From a virus: a stretch of 20,017 nt of DNA. Of this stretch, positions 1 to 3,910 are shown piece by piece. Under the pieces are notes generated by a model. The model ran no database searches. It had not been told where the DNA came from and saw only the letters and a list, made by a program, of their open reading frames with translations. Each line of letters starts with the position of its first letter. Position 1 is the first letter of the stretch. The stretch lies in IMG/VR virus record IMGVR_UViG_3300034062_003837, positions 1-20,017 of that record. One strand, 5' to 3'. The position numbers and the translations under genes are program-made.

Positions 1-89
1 TCTGCTGAGATAATTTCTCCCGTAAGTGTGCGGGACTTATAAGTTTTTCCTACAAGTAGGTTTTCTATTGTATAGACATTTGCTGACAT
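1..89 (-). CDS. small phage protein, C-terminal part beyond the window
   Basis: The reading frame opens at ATG (complement of 87-89) and runs off the left edge, leaving 29 residues that begin MSANVYTIENLLVGKTYKS. A good ribosome-binding site, AAAGAGG, lies 7 nt upstream. A promoter (134-156) and a CRP-type site (205-220) sit in the proper order behind it. I do not recognise a function; short proteins of this general look are common in early operons of actinobacterial phages. The start is well supported; the product is unknown because most of the gene may be missing. Confidence 0.7.
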   Translation of the reverse strand, partial: MSANVYTIENLLVGKTYKSRTLTGEIISA

Positions 90-133
90 TTGCCAACCTC
101 TTTCTTTTTGTTTAATTGCTTTATTACTCTGTA

Positions 134-220
134 ATCCTATCATTACCTACTGACAAAAATCTAATTACTAGCGAGTAATCTTAAATAGTGAGACGCTCAA
201 GTTTTGTGAGAAAAATCACA
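134..220 (-). promoter_or_regulatory. early promoter P1 with CRP-type site
   Basis: On the minus strand there is an extended -10, TGA-TAGGAT (-10 at 134-139). TTGTCA (151-156) ends exactly 11 nt before that -10. A perfect CRP/GlxR-type palindrome TGTGA-N6-TCACA occupies 205-220, centred about 85.5 bp upstream of the predicted start near 127. GTAAT and ATTAC arms (131-135, 142-146) form a dyad over the -10. It would drive the partial gene at 1-89. Sequence match only; the transcription start is predicted. Confidence 0.65.
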
Positions 221-232
221 TCGTACGTAAAG

Positions 233-241
233 TTATCCACA
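233..241 (+). promoter_or_regulatory. DnaA box
   Basis: An exact TTATCCACA, the strict DnaA-box consensus, lies 12 bp beyond the CRP-type site of P1. The same box recurs upstream of two other early promoters. It could bind host DnaA for transcriptional control or as part of an origin. Confidence 0.6.
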
Positions 242-256
242 GCATGTGTACGACAC

Positions 257-279
257 GCCCGAACGCGCCGGGCATTTTT
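257..279 (+). terminator. possible intrinsic terminator (rightward)
   Basis: GCCCG (257-261) and CGGGC (269-273) form a 5-bp stem with a 7-nt loop, followed by ATTTTTA. Odd point: no rightward gene is visible upstream. It may end an unseen short RNA or be part of the recurring GC-rich block that also includes the CGACACGCC motif (251-259). Confidence 0.35.
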
Positions 280-292
280 ATTTGAAAAGATC

Positions 293-313
293 AAGCAGTT
301 TTAAATCATGCTT
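293..313 (-). terminator. weak hairpin after the 327-916 operon
   Basis: AAGCA (293-297) pairs with TGCTT (309-313). On the minus strand the hairpin is followed by GATCTTTTC. It lies just downstream of the last gene of the leftward operon, so it could terminate it. The stem is only 5 bp and the loop 11 nt, so the call is tentative. Confidence 0.35.
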
Positions 314-326
314 AGGATTTTTATTT

Positions 327-521
327 TTATTTTAGTGTTGCAAGAAATTCTTGACTATCAACGCAAGCATCATAGAATTTACTTTCATCAAATCTAGGAT
401 TGTCAGAAGCAAACCACTCACTGAATTCAAAAATTAAATCATCAAAATCATGAGCGTCAATTCTATCAGCAAACTTATTTAGAATTTTTGCAGTTTCTAC
501 ATAGTCTTTGCGTGTCATCAT
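327..521 (-). CDS. small early phage protein with an NPRFD motif
   Basis: A 64-residue acidic protein of unknown function. The N-terminus reads MMTRKDYVETAKIL, followed by a helical middle and the motif FASDNPRFDESKF near residues 37-49. This pattern (an N-terminal TRKDY-like stretch and a C-terminal NPRFD segment) is familiar to me from small early proteins of many actinobacterial phages, where no function is assigned. It is the last gene of a three-gene operon. Its start overlaps the stop of the 521-730 gene (TAATG), which favours the first of two adjacent ATG codons, and AAGGTGG lies 7 nt upstream. A shadow of another frame is unlikely given the coupling and recognisable motif. Confidence 0.8.
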   Translation of the reverse strand: MMTRKDYVETAKILNKFADRIDAHDFDDLIFEFSEWFASDNPRFDESKFYDACVDSQEFLATLK

Positions 522-730
522 TAGTCTGCCACCTTTAGGATTGCATAGGACCCACCCTCATTGATGTGGTCCAAGATTGGCTGAAGTTTTGGTGCAAGCA
601 ATTCCTTTAGCATTGACTCTAGCATAACAACACGCATCGACTCAGGAAGGTTTAGCATTTGCATAGTTACAGGGTGGTCCTCTTGAAATTCAGTTACGAA
701 TTTTAGATTGTGTTCGATTTTGATTGTCAT
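521..730 (-). CDS. hypothetical early phage protein
   Basis: A 69-residue protein, middle gene of the leftward operon 327-916. The start codon directly follows the TAA of the upstream gene and the stop overlaps the start of the downstream gene, so translation is probably coupled. The sequence contains an amphipathic leucine- and methionine-rich stretch (residues 25-53) and ends YAILKVAD. I see no catalytic or metal-binding motif, signal peptide or membrane segment. Function not recognised. Confidence 0.75.
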   Translation of the reverse strand: MTIKIEHNLKFVTEFQEDHPVTMQMLNLPESMRVVMLESMLKELLAPKLQPILDHINEGGSYAILKVAD

Positions 731-916
731 TTATAGTACAGCCTTTCCTCTTAGTGTTCCGCTAATTCCGAGAGTGTCGCAAGCGACTTTAACAGATACG
801 CCAACAGGTAATTGTGTTGGGTATGTTGAGATGAATTGAGCAACCGCACCTTTAGAAGGTAGCGAGATTGTTTTGGTAGAACCTGAAAAGGTTTCTAGTT
901 TTACAGTGTAAGTCAT
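731..916 (-). CDS. hypothetical early phage protein, first gene of its operon
   Basis: A 61-residue protein rich in Ser, Thr and Val (start MTYTVKLETFSGSTKTISLP), probably a small beta fold. The ATG is preceded by GAAAGGAAG, a strong ribosome-binding site. Two stacked promoters lie upstream: an extended -10 promoter at 950-972 and a TTGACT promoter at 1069-1097. Each carries its own CRP-type site. No family recognised. Confidence 0.75.
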   Translation of the reverse strand: MTYTVKLETFSGSTKTISLPSKGAVAQFISTYPTQLPVGVSVKVACDTLGISGTLRGKAVL

Positions 917-949
917 TGAGTGACTTCCTTTCGTTTAATTGATAAGACT

Positions 950-1015
950 ATCCTATCATTGGGGGCTGACAAATCGGGGTATTTATTCGCTAGGCTCATT
1001 GTGATTTGCATCACA
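950..1015 (-). promoter_or_regulatory. early promoter P2a with CRP-type site
   Basis: Minus strand: extended -10 TGA-TAGGAT (-10 at 950-955), TTGTCA at 967-972 with the fixed 11-nt gap, and a perfect TGTGA-N6-TCACA at 1000-1015, centred about 64.5 bp upstream of the predicted start near 943. A run of C on the minus strand lies between TTGTCA and the -10, as in P3 and P4. Confidence 0.65.
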
Positions 1016-1034
1016 CTTATTTGCTAGGCTCACT
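983..1034. repeat. direct repeat around TTYGCTAGGCTCA
   Basis: Two near-identical 18-bp copies (983-1000 and 1017-1034) differ at two positions and start 34 bp apart. They flank the CRP-type site of P2a and lie downstream of P2b. Role unknown. Confidence 0.55.
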
Positions 1035-1068
1035 ACCTGATTTATCTTTATTTAATTGTTATAGTAGA

Positions 1069-1134
1069 ATACTACACTAGAAATGTCAAAAAGTCAAGCC
1101 CAAACACGGCGTGTCGTATGTGATTCTTAACACA
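1069..1134 (-). promoter_or_regulatory. early promoter P2b with CRP-type site
   Basis: Minus strand: TTGACT (1092-1097), 17-bp spacer, TAGTAT (1069-1074). The palindrome ACACGGCGTGT (1104-1114) sits beside the -35. A one-mismatch CRP-type site (TGTGA-N6-ACACA, 1119-1134) starts after a 21-bp gap (1098-1118), the same gap as at P5 and P6. It drives the 327-916 operon from a longer leader than P2a. Confidence 0.6.
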
Positions 1135-1195
1135 TCTTACCTGAGAGTAGTCTGAGAGGGCCCGGCATTTTTTATGCAACGATCTGAATTTTTAT

Positions 1196-1258
1196 TTACA
1201 AATTACTTTGTGCGTACAAAAAACCAAACACTAACATTGCAATACACACTACTAACAT
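1196..1258 (-). CDS. 20-residue membrane micropeptide, operon-terminal
   Basis: The ATG overlaps the stop of the preceding gene (TAATG), with GAGGAAAAG just upstream as ribosome-binding site. The product, MLVVCIAMLVFGFLYAQSNL, is one hydrophobic segment long enough to cross a membrane once. It is the last gene of a six-gene leftward operon. The neighbouring operon ends with a very similar 19-residue peptide at 2150-2209, which argues that both are real. Function unknown; small membrane-active regulators or superinfection-type peptides are possibilities only. Confidence 0.6.
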   Translation of the reverse strand: MLVVCIAMLVFGFLYAQSNL

Positions 1259-1347
1259 TACTTTTCCTCAATCTCATCTAGCAATTCCCAGAGAATTGGT
1301 TCTAATTCTTTAGAAACCAAATCTAATTTTTCTTGAAGTGTTTTCAT
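1258..1347 (-). CDS. 29-residue acidic micropeptide
   Basis: Encodes MKTLQEKLDLVSKELEPILW and nine more residues, mostly E, D, L and K, probably one amphipathic helix. Both ends overlap neighbouring genes as TAATG, so it fits the coupled operon 1196-1950. Too short for family recognition. The tight TAATG chain is the main support. Confidence 0.55.
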   Translation of the reverse strand: MKTLQEKLDLVSKELEPILWELLDEIEEK

Positions 1348-1484
1348 TAAACAATCTCCTCAATGTCAATTTCTAAACAATCTGTTTTTAGATTTTCTAG
1401 TTTAGAATTGTAGATTAACCAAGTTGCTTCATCTTGGTCAATAGCATCAACCTCAACGGCAATAGTATAAATAAACTTTGTCAT
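1347..1484 (-). CDS. small hypothetical protein, possible paralogue of the 2213-2353 product
   Basis: A 45-residue acidic protein beginning MTKFIYTIAVEVDAIDQDEA. The pattern of a beta strand, V-E-V-D-A, an acidic turn, A-x-W-L and a later I-D-I is shared with the 46-residue product at 2213-2353, which has V-D-V-E-A and S-W-L. Start and stop overlap neighbours (TAATG on both sides), with GGAGGCTG upstream. Function unknown. Confidence 0.6.
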   Translation of the reverse strand: MTKFIYTIAVEVDAIDQDEATWLIYNSKLENLKTDCLEIDIEEIV

Positions 1485-1645
1485 TATTCAGCCTCCTTAT
1501 CTTTTAGTATGTCAAGAATTAAATCTAATTGTTTTGCAGTAAGCAAAGCCTGAGCACAACCCCATGACCACGCAAGTGCCATGTCACCATAGTGTTTTTT
1601 AGCAAGAGTATTTATCTCTGCAATTATTTCGTTATTGCTTTTCAT
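1484..1645 (-). CDS. small hypothetical phage protein
   Basis: A 53-residue, mostly helical protein containing MALAWSWGCAQALL at residues 22-35 and ending DILKDKEAE. The start overlaps the stop of the preceding gene and the stop overlaps the next start, both as TAATG. It is the third gene of the leftward operon 1196-1950. No recognised domain. Confidence 0.65.
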   Translation of the reverse strand: MKSNNEIIAEINTLAKKHYGDMALAWSWGCAQALLTAKQLDLILDILKDKEAE

Positions 1646-1791
1646 TAGTTTTCTACTTTCTTTAATTCATGATTATTGTTAAGGGGGCGATTGTTATTTG
1701 AGAACATGGACTCAATAACCGCTTTATTTTTTTCTAGTTGAGCAAGTCTTTTTTCTTGTTGCTCTTTTAGTATTCTGTTATAAGTATCCAT
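1645..1791 (-). CDS. 48-residue protein, paralogue of the 3453-3599 product
   Basis: Encodes a charged, helical, glutamine-rich protein (start MDTYNRILKEQQEKRLAQLE). It ends in the motif MFSNNNRPLNN followed by a short polar tail. The rightward operon encodes a same-length relative at 3453-3599 that shares LEQQE/LKEQQE, MFSNN and RPLNN. An independent copy in an opposite operon makes both genes convincing. The single-helix profile suggests a DNA-, RNA- or protein-binding adaptor, but nothing specific is shown. The start lies 1 nt from the preceding stop. Confidence 0.75.
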   Translation of the reverse strand: MDTYNRILKEQQEKRLAQLEKNKAVIESMFSNNNRPLNNNHELKKVEN

Positions 1792-1950
1792 TTATTTAAC
1801 CTCTACTTCTAAGATAGTCCAACCCTTAGACACTTCATAGTCTAAGAGTGAGTTAATTGCTAACTCATCTTTCATTTTAAGAGTTGTTGTAGCAAACTCT
1901 GGATTTCCATAGCGACCAATTCGCTCTACTTTATACTTTAGTGAAAACAT
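1792..1950 (-). CDS. small hypothetical protein, first gene of the 1196-1950 operon
   Basis: A 52-residue protein beginning MFSLKYKVERIGRYGNPEFA and ending GWTILEVEVK, an alternating strand-helix-strand pattern. A strong ribosome-binding site (GAAAGGA) lies 9 nt upstream. It follows a 5'-UTR hairpin (1968-1986) and promoter P3 (2002-2024). The pattern is reminiscent of small phage proteins of unknown function; no family assigned. Confidence 0.7.
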   Translation of the reverse strand: MFSLKYKVERIGRYGNPEFATTTLKMKDELAINSLLDYEVSKGWTILEVEVK

Positions 1951-1967
1951 TTTGTTTTCCTTTCTTT

Positions 1968-1986
1968 GTTGATAACCTTTATCAAC
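1968..1986 (-). promoter_or_regulatory. 5'-UTR hairpin below P3
   Basis: A perfect 8-bp stem, GTTGATAA/TTATCAAC, with loop AGG on the minus strand. It begins about +10 from the predicted start of P3 and precedes the ribosome-binding site. The equivalent hairpin below P4 has the same size, loop and position but a different stem sequence. Confidence 0.6.
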
Positions 1987-2001
1987 TTTCTTTATACTGA
2001 A

Positions 2002-2077
2002 AGTCTACCACGGGGGACTGACAAATTAGGGACATTCTCGGGCGTGTCGAAAAACTATTTTTGTGATAAACATCACA
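2002..2077 (-). promoter_or_regulatory. early promoter P3 with CRP-type site
   Basis: Minus strand: extended -10 TGG-TAGACT (-10 at 2002-2007), TTGTCA at 2019-2024 (11-nt gap), GGCGTGTCG at 2041-2049 on the plus strand, and a perfect TGTGA-N6-TCACA at 2062-2077, centred about 74.5 bp upstream of the predicted start near 1995. The whole layout repeats at P4 with an offset of exactly 973 bp. Confidence 0.7.
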
Positions 2078-2081
2078 TAAC

Positions 2082-2102
2082 TTATCCACAGAGTTATCCA
2101 CA
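2082..2102 (+). promoter_or_regulatory. two DnaA boxes in direct repeat
   Basis: Exact TTATCCACA at 2082-2090 and 2094-2102, 12 bp apart start to start, right beyond the CRP-type site of P3. Confidence 0.65.
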
Positions 2103-2112
2103 GGGCCCGGTC

Positions 2113-2148
2113 AAAAAATCGCAAGTTTTTAGTTTGCGATCTTTTTTT
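2113..2148. terminator. bidirectional intrinsic terminator
   Basis: ATCGCAA (2118-2124) and TTGCGAT (2134-2140) form a perfect 7-bp stem with a 9-nt loop. It is flanked by A6 on the left and T7 on the right, so it can work on both strands. It directly follows the stop of the last gene of the leftward operon 2150-2924. Confidence 0.8.
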
Positions 2149-2149
2149 A

Positions 2150-2209
2150 TTAACTATGAATTGCAATTACAAAAGCAAAACAAGTTATTGCGATTAGAAT
2201 AACCAACAT
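2150..2209 (-). CDS. 19-residue membrane micropeptide, operon-terminal
   Basis: Encodes MLVILIAITCFAFVIAIHS, a single hydrophobic segment. GGAGAATAACTA precedes the ATG. It is the last gene before the terminator at 2113-2148, the same position as the similar 20-residue peptide at 1196-1258 in the next operon. Both begin MLV. Small size makes the call moderate; the repeated architecture is the main support. Confidence 0.6.
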   Translation of the reverse strand: MLVILIAITCFAFVIAIHS

Positions 2210-2212
2210 TAG

Positions 2213-2353
2213 TTATTCTCCTTTCATTTCTGTATAGTCAATAACATGAAAGTCTAATTGTCTTTCTAATGGCATAGCCTTTAGCCATGAATAAGCAGAC
2301 TCAAAGTCATCTGCCTCAACATCAACGAACAACTCAAAATTAAAAATTGGCAT
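2213..2353 (-). CDS. 46-residue hypothetical protein
   Basis: Starts MPIFNFELFVDVEADDFESA and contains S-W-L at residues 22-24. It is an acidic strand-helix-strand profile resembling the product at 1347-1484. GGAG lies upstream of the ATG, and the preceding stop is 4 nt away. Fourth gene of the leftward operon 2150-2924. Function unknown. Confidence 0.65.
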   Translation of the reverse strand: MPIFNFELFVDVEADDFESAYSWLKAMPLERQLDFHVIDYTEMKGE

Positions 2354-2357
2354 TTAG

Positions 2358-2522
2358 TTATTCTCCTTTCTTGTATAAAAAGTCCCAAGCCTTACGGCAT
2401 AACACAATTGATTTGCAATTGTCACAACAGATAACCCCATGAGGGTTAAGGTCTAAGTCATAGACATCTACGCTTGCAGATGTTGCCCCGCATACGGAGG
2501 GTAGATTTACAAAAGTACTCAT
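2358..2522 (-). CDS. cysteine-rich small protein
   Basis: A 54-residue protein with Cys at 11, 32, 33, 36 and 42. The cluster ICCDNCKSIVLC could bind zinc. The start overlaps the stop of the upstream gene (ATGA), and the operon has several other Cys-rich proteins. Probably a zinc-stabilised adaptor; no specific role can be assigned. Confidence 0.65.
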   Translation of the reverse strand: MSTFVNLPSVCGATSASVDVYDLDLNPHGVICCDNCKSIVLCRKAWDFLYKKGE

Positions 2523-2695
2523 TTAGATACATACCAATCTGTCCACATAGGGAATTGCTCAGGGTCACTATCATAGTAGTAACGCTCAATGTTTTGTTCA
2601 CAATCCATGCAGAAAGTGAATTGCTCATCTCCTACCTCAGAGATAGCAGATACCATAGGTGTATGGTCTTTACATAGTGTGTTTAGTGTAGTCAT
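2519..2695 (-). CDS. small zinc-ribbon-like protein
   Basis: A 58-residue protein with a C-x2-H pair (C8, H11) and a C-x2-C pair (C29, C32), followed by an acidic, aromatic C-terminus (PMWTDWYVSK). The spacing suits one zinc-binding ribbon. Similar short H/C plus C-x-x-C proteins occur in actinobacterial phages, without known function. Ribosome-binding site AAAGGTGG; the stop overlaps the next start. Confidence 0.7.
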   Translation of the reverse strand: MTTLNTLCKDHTPMVSAISEVGDEQFTFCMDCEQNIERYYYDSDPEQFPMWTDWYVSK

Positions 2696-2759
2696 TTATT
2701 GACCACCTTTCTTTTTTTTATTAGTTAATTTTTATTAAGTTTTTTATTTATCTAATTGC

Positions 2760-2924
2760 TTAGAGTGAGCGACCACATTGTGAGTGGAAGCAAGTACCAT
2801 CTGCTTTGCAGATGTCATGGATAGTAGCAGGTGCTAATACAACCTGACCACATTGACAGAGGTTCATTAACCCCTGTGGGTAGTCGCTAAGTGTAGCGAC
2901 TCTTGCAAAGATTGAGTTTGTCAT
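2760..2924 (-). CDS. cysteine-rich small protein, first gene of operon
   Basis: A 54-residue protein with Cys at 23, 25, 39, 45 and 50 and His at 36 and 47, probably zinc-binding. AAAGGAG lies upstream of the ATG. Transcription would come from P4 through a 5'-UTR hairpin at 2941-2959. A 64-nt AT-rich gap separates it from the next gene. Function unknown. Confidence 0.65.
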   Translation of the reverse strand: MTNSIFARVATLSDYPQGLMNLCQCGQVVLAPATIHDICKADGTCFHSQCGRSL

Positions 2925-2940
2925 TTCTGACTCCTTTCTT

Positions 2941-2959
2941 GTTAAAGACCTTCTTTAAC
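2941..2959 (-). promoter_or_regulatory. 5'-UTR hairpin below P4
   Basis: A perfect 8-bp stem, GTTAAAGA/TCTTTAAC, with loop AGG on the minus strand. It lies at the same distance from the promoter as the hairpin at 1968-1986. The stem sequence differs while pairing and loop are kept. Confidence 0.6.
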
Positions 2960-2974
2960 TTTCTTTATACTAGA

Positions 2975-3050
2975 AGTATAACAGGGGGGTCTGACAAATT
3001 AGCCTGTTTCTCGGGCGTGTCTGCAAAGTATTTTTGTGATAAGGGTCACA
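2975..3050 (-). promoter_or_regulatory. early promoter P4 with CRP-type site
   Basis: Minus strand: extended -10 TGT-TATACT (-10 at 2975-2980), TTGTCA at 2992-2997 (11-nt gap), GGCGTGTC at 3014-3021 on the plus strand, and a perfect TGTGA-N6-TCACA at 3035-3050, centred about 74.5 bp upstream of the predicted start near 2968. TATACT-TCT-AGTATA forms a 6-3-6 dyad over the -10. Confidence 0.7.
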
Positions 3051-3054
3051 TGGT

Positions 3055-3088
3055 TTATCCACAGATGAATGGTCTGACCTGTGGATAA
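3055..3088. promoter_or_regulatory. inverted pair of DnaA boxes
   Basis: TTATCCACA (3055-3063) and its complement TGTGGATAA (3080-3088) form a 10-bp inverted repeat, counting the extra G/C, between the divergent promoters P4 and P5. The left box is in register with the one at P3. Confidence 0.65.
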
Positions 3089-3100
3089 CGGCCGGGCAAC

Positions 3101-3166
3101 TGTGGCGCACATCACATTAGAAACACGGCGTGTCGTCTTGACTTTTGGGGGTATCCATGTTATACT
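3101..3166 (+). promoter_or_regulatory. early promoter P5 with CRP-type site
   Basis: TTGACT (3138-3143), 17-bp spacer, extended -10 TGT-TATACT (3161-3166). ACACGGCGTGT lies at 3123-3133. A one-mismatch CRP-type site, TGTGG-N6-TCACA (3101-3116), ends 21 bp before the -35. Predicted start near 3173, so the site is centred at about -64.5. Drives the rightward early genes. Confidence 0.7.
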
Positions 3167-3177
3167 TGCAGTATTAG

Positions 3178-3196
3178 ATAGTTAAAGTATAACTAT
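3178..3196 (+). promoter_or_regulatory. 5'-UTR hairpin below P5
   Basis: ATAGTTA (3178-3184) pairs with TAACTAT (3190-3196) around a 5-nt loop, a few nucleotides after the predicted start of P5 and just before the ribosome-binding site AAGAAAGGA. Confidence 0.5.
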
Positions 3197-3212
3197 AAGA
3201 AAGGAATTCAAA

Positions 3213-3344
3213 ATGAATTCACTGTTTGAAAACAGAAACATAGACCCTAACGCTGAGGAGCGTTTGGCTCAGTTTCGTTGCTCAGAGTGTGGCTATGTAG
3301 GCTCACACAAGCAATACCCTCTATGCTCAAAGCGTGTGGGTTAA
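3213..3344 (+). CDS. 43-residue zinc-ribbon-like protein
   Basis: Start MNSLFENRNIDPNAEERLAQ, then C23-x2-C26 and C38, with H32 as a possible fourth ligand. This is a half-ribbon typical of tiny phage proteins. AAGAAAGGA lies upstream of the ATG, below P5. The last codons overlap the CRP-type site of P6 (3335-3350), so its 3' end doubles as regulatory DNA. Function unknown. Confidence 0.7.
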   Translation: MNSLFENRNIDPNAEERLAQFRCSECGYVGSHKQYPLCSKRVG

Positions 3345-3401
3345 ATCACATCAGCCTAACGGCGTGTCGCCTTGACTTTTGTCGGCGGTATCTGATAGGA
3401 T
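3335..3401 (+). promoter_or_regulatory. early promoter P6 with CRP-type site
   Basis: TTGACT (3372-3377), 18-bp spacer, extended -10 TGA-TAGGAT (3396-3401). CGGCGTGTCG lies at 3360-3369. TGTGG-N6-TCACA at 3335-3350 ends exactly 21 bp before the -35, as at P5. ATAGGA-TAC-TCCTAT (3395-3409) is a perfect dyad over the -10. Drives the genes from 3453. Confidence 0.65.
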
Positions 3402-3452
3402 ACTCCTATAACAATTAAATAAGATTAACTACTAAAGAAAGGTACTCATTAA

Positions 3453-3599
3453 ATGAATACACTAGAAAGAATTAGACTAGAACAGCAAGAACGCTACGCT
3501 AAACAGCGTGAGGCTAATCAGGCTAAGATAGAGGCTATGTTCTCTAACAATGTTCGCCCCCTAAATAACTCATACCTACTAACGAAAGAAGAAAACTAA
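3453..3599 (+). CDS. 48-residue protein, paralogue of the 1645-1791 product
   Basis: Starts MNTLERIRLEQQERYAKQRE and carries MFSNNVRPLNN near the C-terminus. It has the same length as the leftward gene at 1645-1791, with close similarity in the central helix and this motif. AGAAAGG lies upstream, below P6. Likely a single long helix plus a polar tail. Function unknown; the duplication across opposite operons points to a useful early role. Confidence 0.75.
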   Translation: MNTLERIRLEQQERYAKQREANQAKIEAMFSNNVRPLNNSYLLTKEEN

Positions 3600-3601
3600 T
3601 T

Positions 3602-3769
3602 ATGACTATCACATTCTCAATTTGGCAAGGCTCAAAACTCATCTCAATCGATAACACTGCTAATGATGTTAAGTTTATTGACAATCTAATCAACACGCTA
3701 AACGATAGCGAATTAGGCAAGGGTAAGAAATTTACTGCTAACGTTATGGACATTAAGGTAACTAACTAA
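3602..3769 (+). CDS. 55-residue hypothetical early protein
   Basis: Starts MTITFSIWQGSKLISIDNTA and ends KKFTANVMDIKVTN, a probable alpha/beta mini-domain with terminal strands. It begins 2 nt after the preceding stop and its own stop abuts the next ATG, so it is part of the rightward operon 3213-4015. The opposite strand also has an open frame over part of this stretch, but this strand has the operon structure. No family recognised. Confidence 0.7.
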   Translation: MTITFSIWQGSKLISIDNTANDVKFIDNLINTLNDSELGKGKKFTANVMDIKVTN

Positions 3770-3910
3770 ATGACAATCGAATTAGATAACTATGGCTTTA
3801 TGCTTGACCTAGGTGACTTGCTCTATGTATCTCTATCATGGGCTATGCTAATTACTAGCGCAGTTATTTTTGCGGGGTATAAGATTTACAAAAGAAAGAA
3901 GGCTAAGTAA
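3770..3910 (+). CDS. 46-residue single-pass membrane protein
   Basis: An acidic N-terminus (MTIELDNYGFMLDLGD) is followed by a hydrophobic segment at about residues 17-36 and a basic tail (KIYKRKKAK). By the positive-inside rule the C-terminus should face the cytoplasm. Start and stop directly abut the neighbouring genes. It could be a small early membrane protein that modifies the host envelope; nothing more specific is visible. Confidence 0.7.
   Translation: MTIELDNYGFMLDLGDLLYVSLSWAMLITSAVIFAGYKIYKRKKAK

Noticed and set aside
1966-2202. Rightward open frame of 78 codons
   Set aside because: It spans the P3 control region, the DnaA boxes and the bidirectional terminator; there is no sensible ribosome-binding site and the protein looks random.
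2474-2677. Rightward open frame of 67 codons
   Set aside because: It is antisense to two well-supported leftward small genes with coupled starts (2358-2522, 2519-2695).
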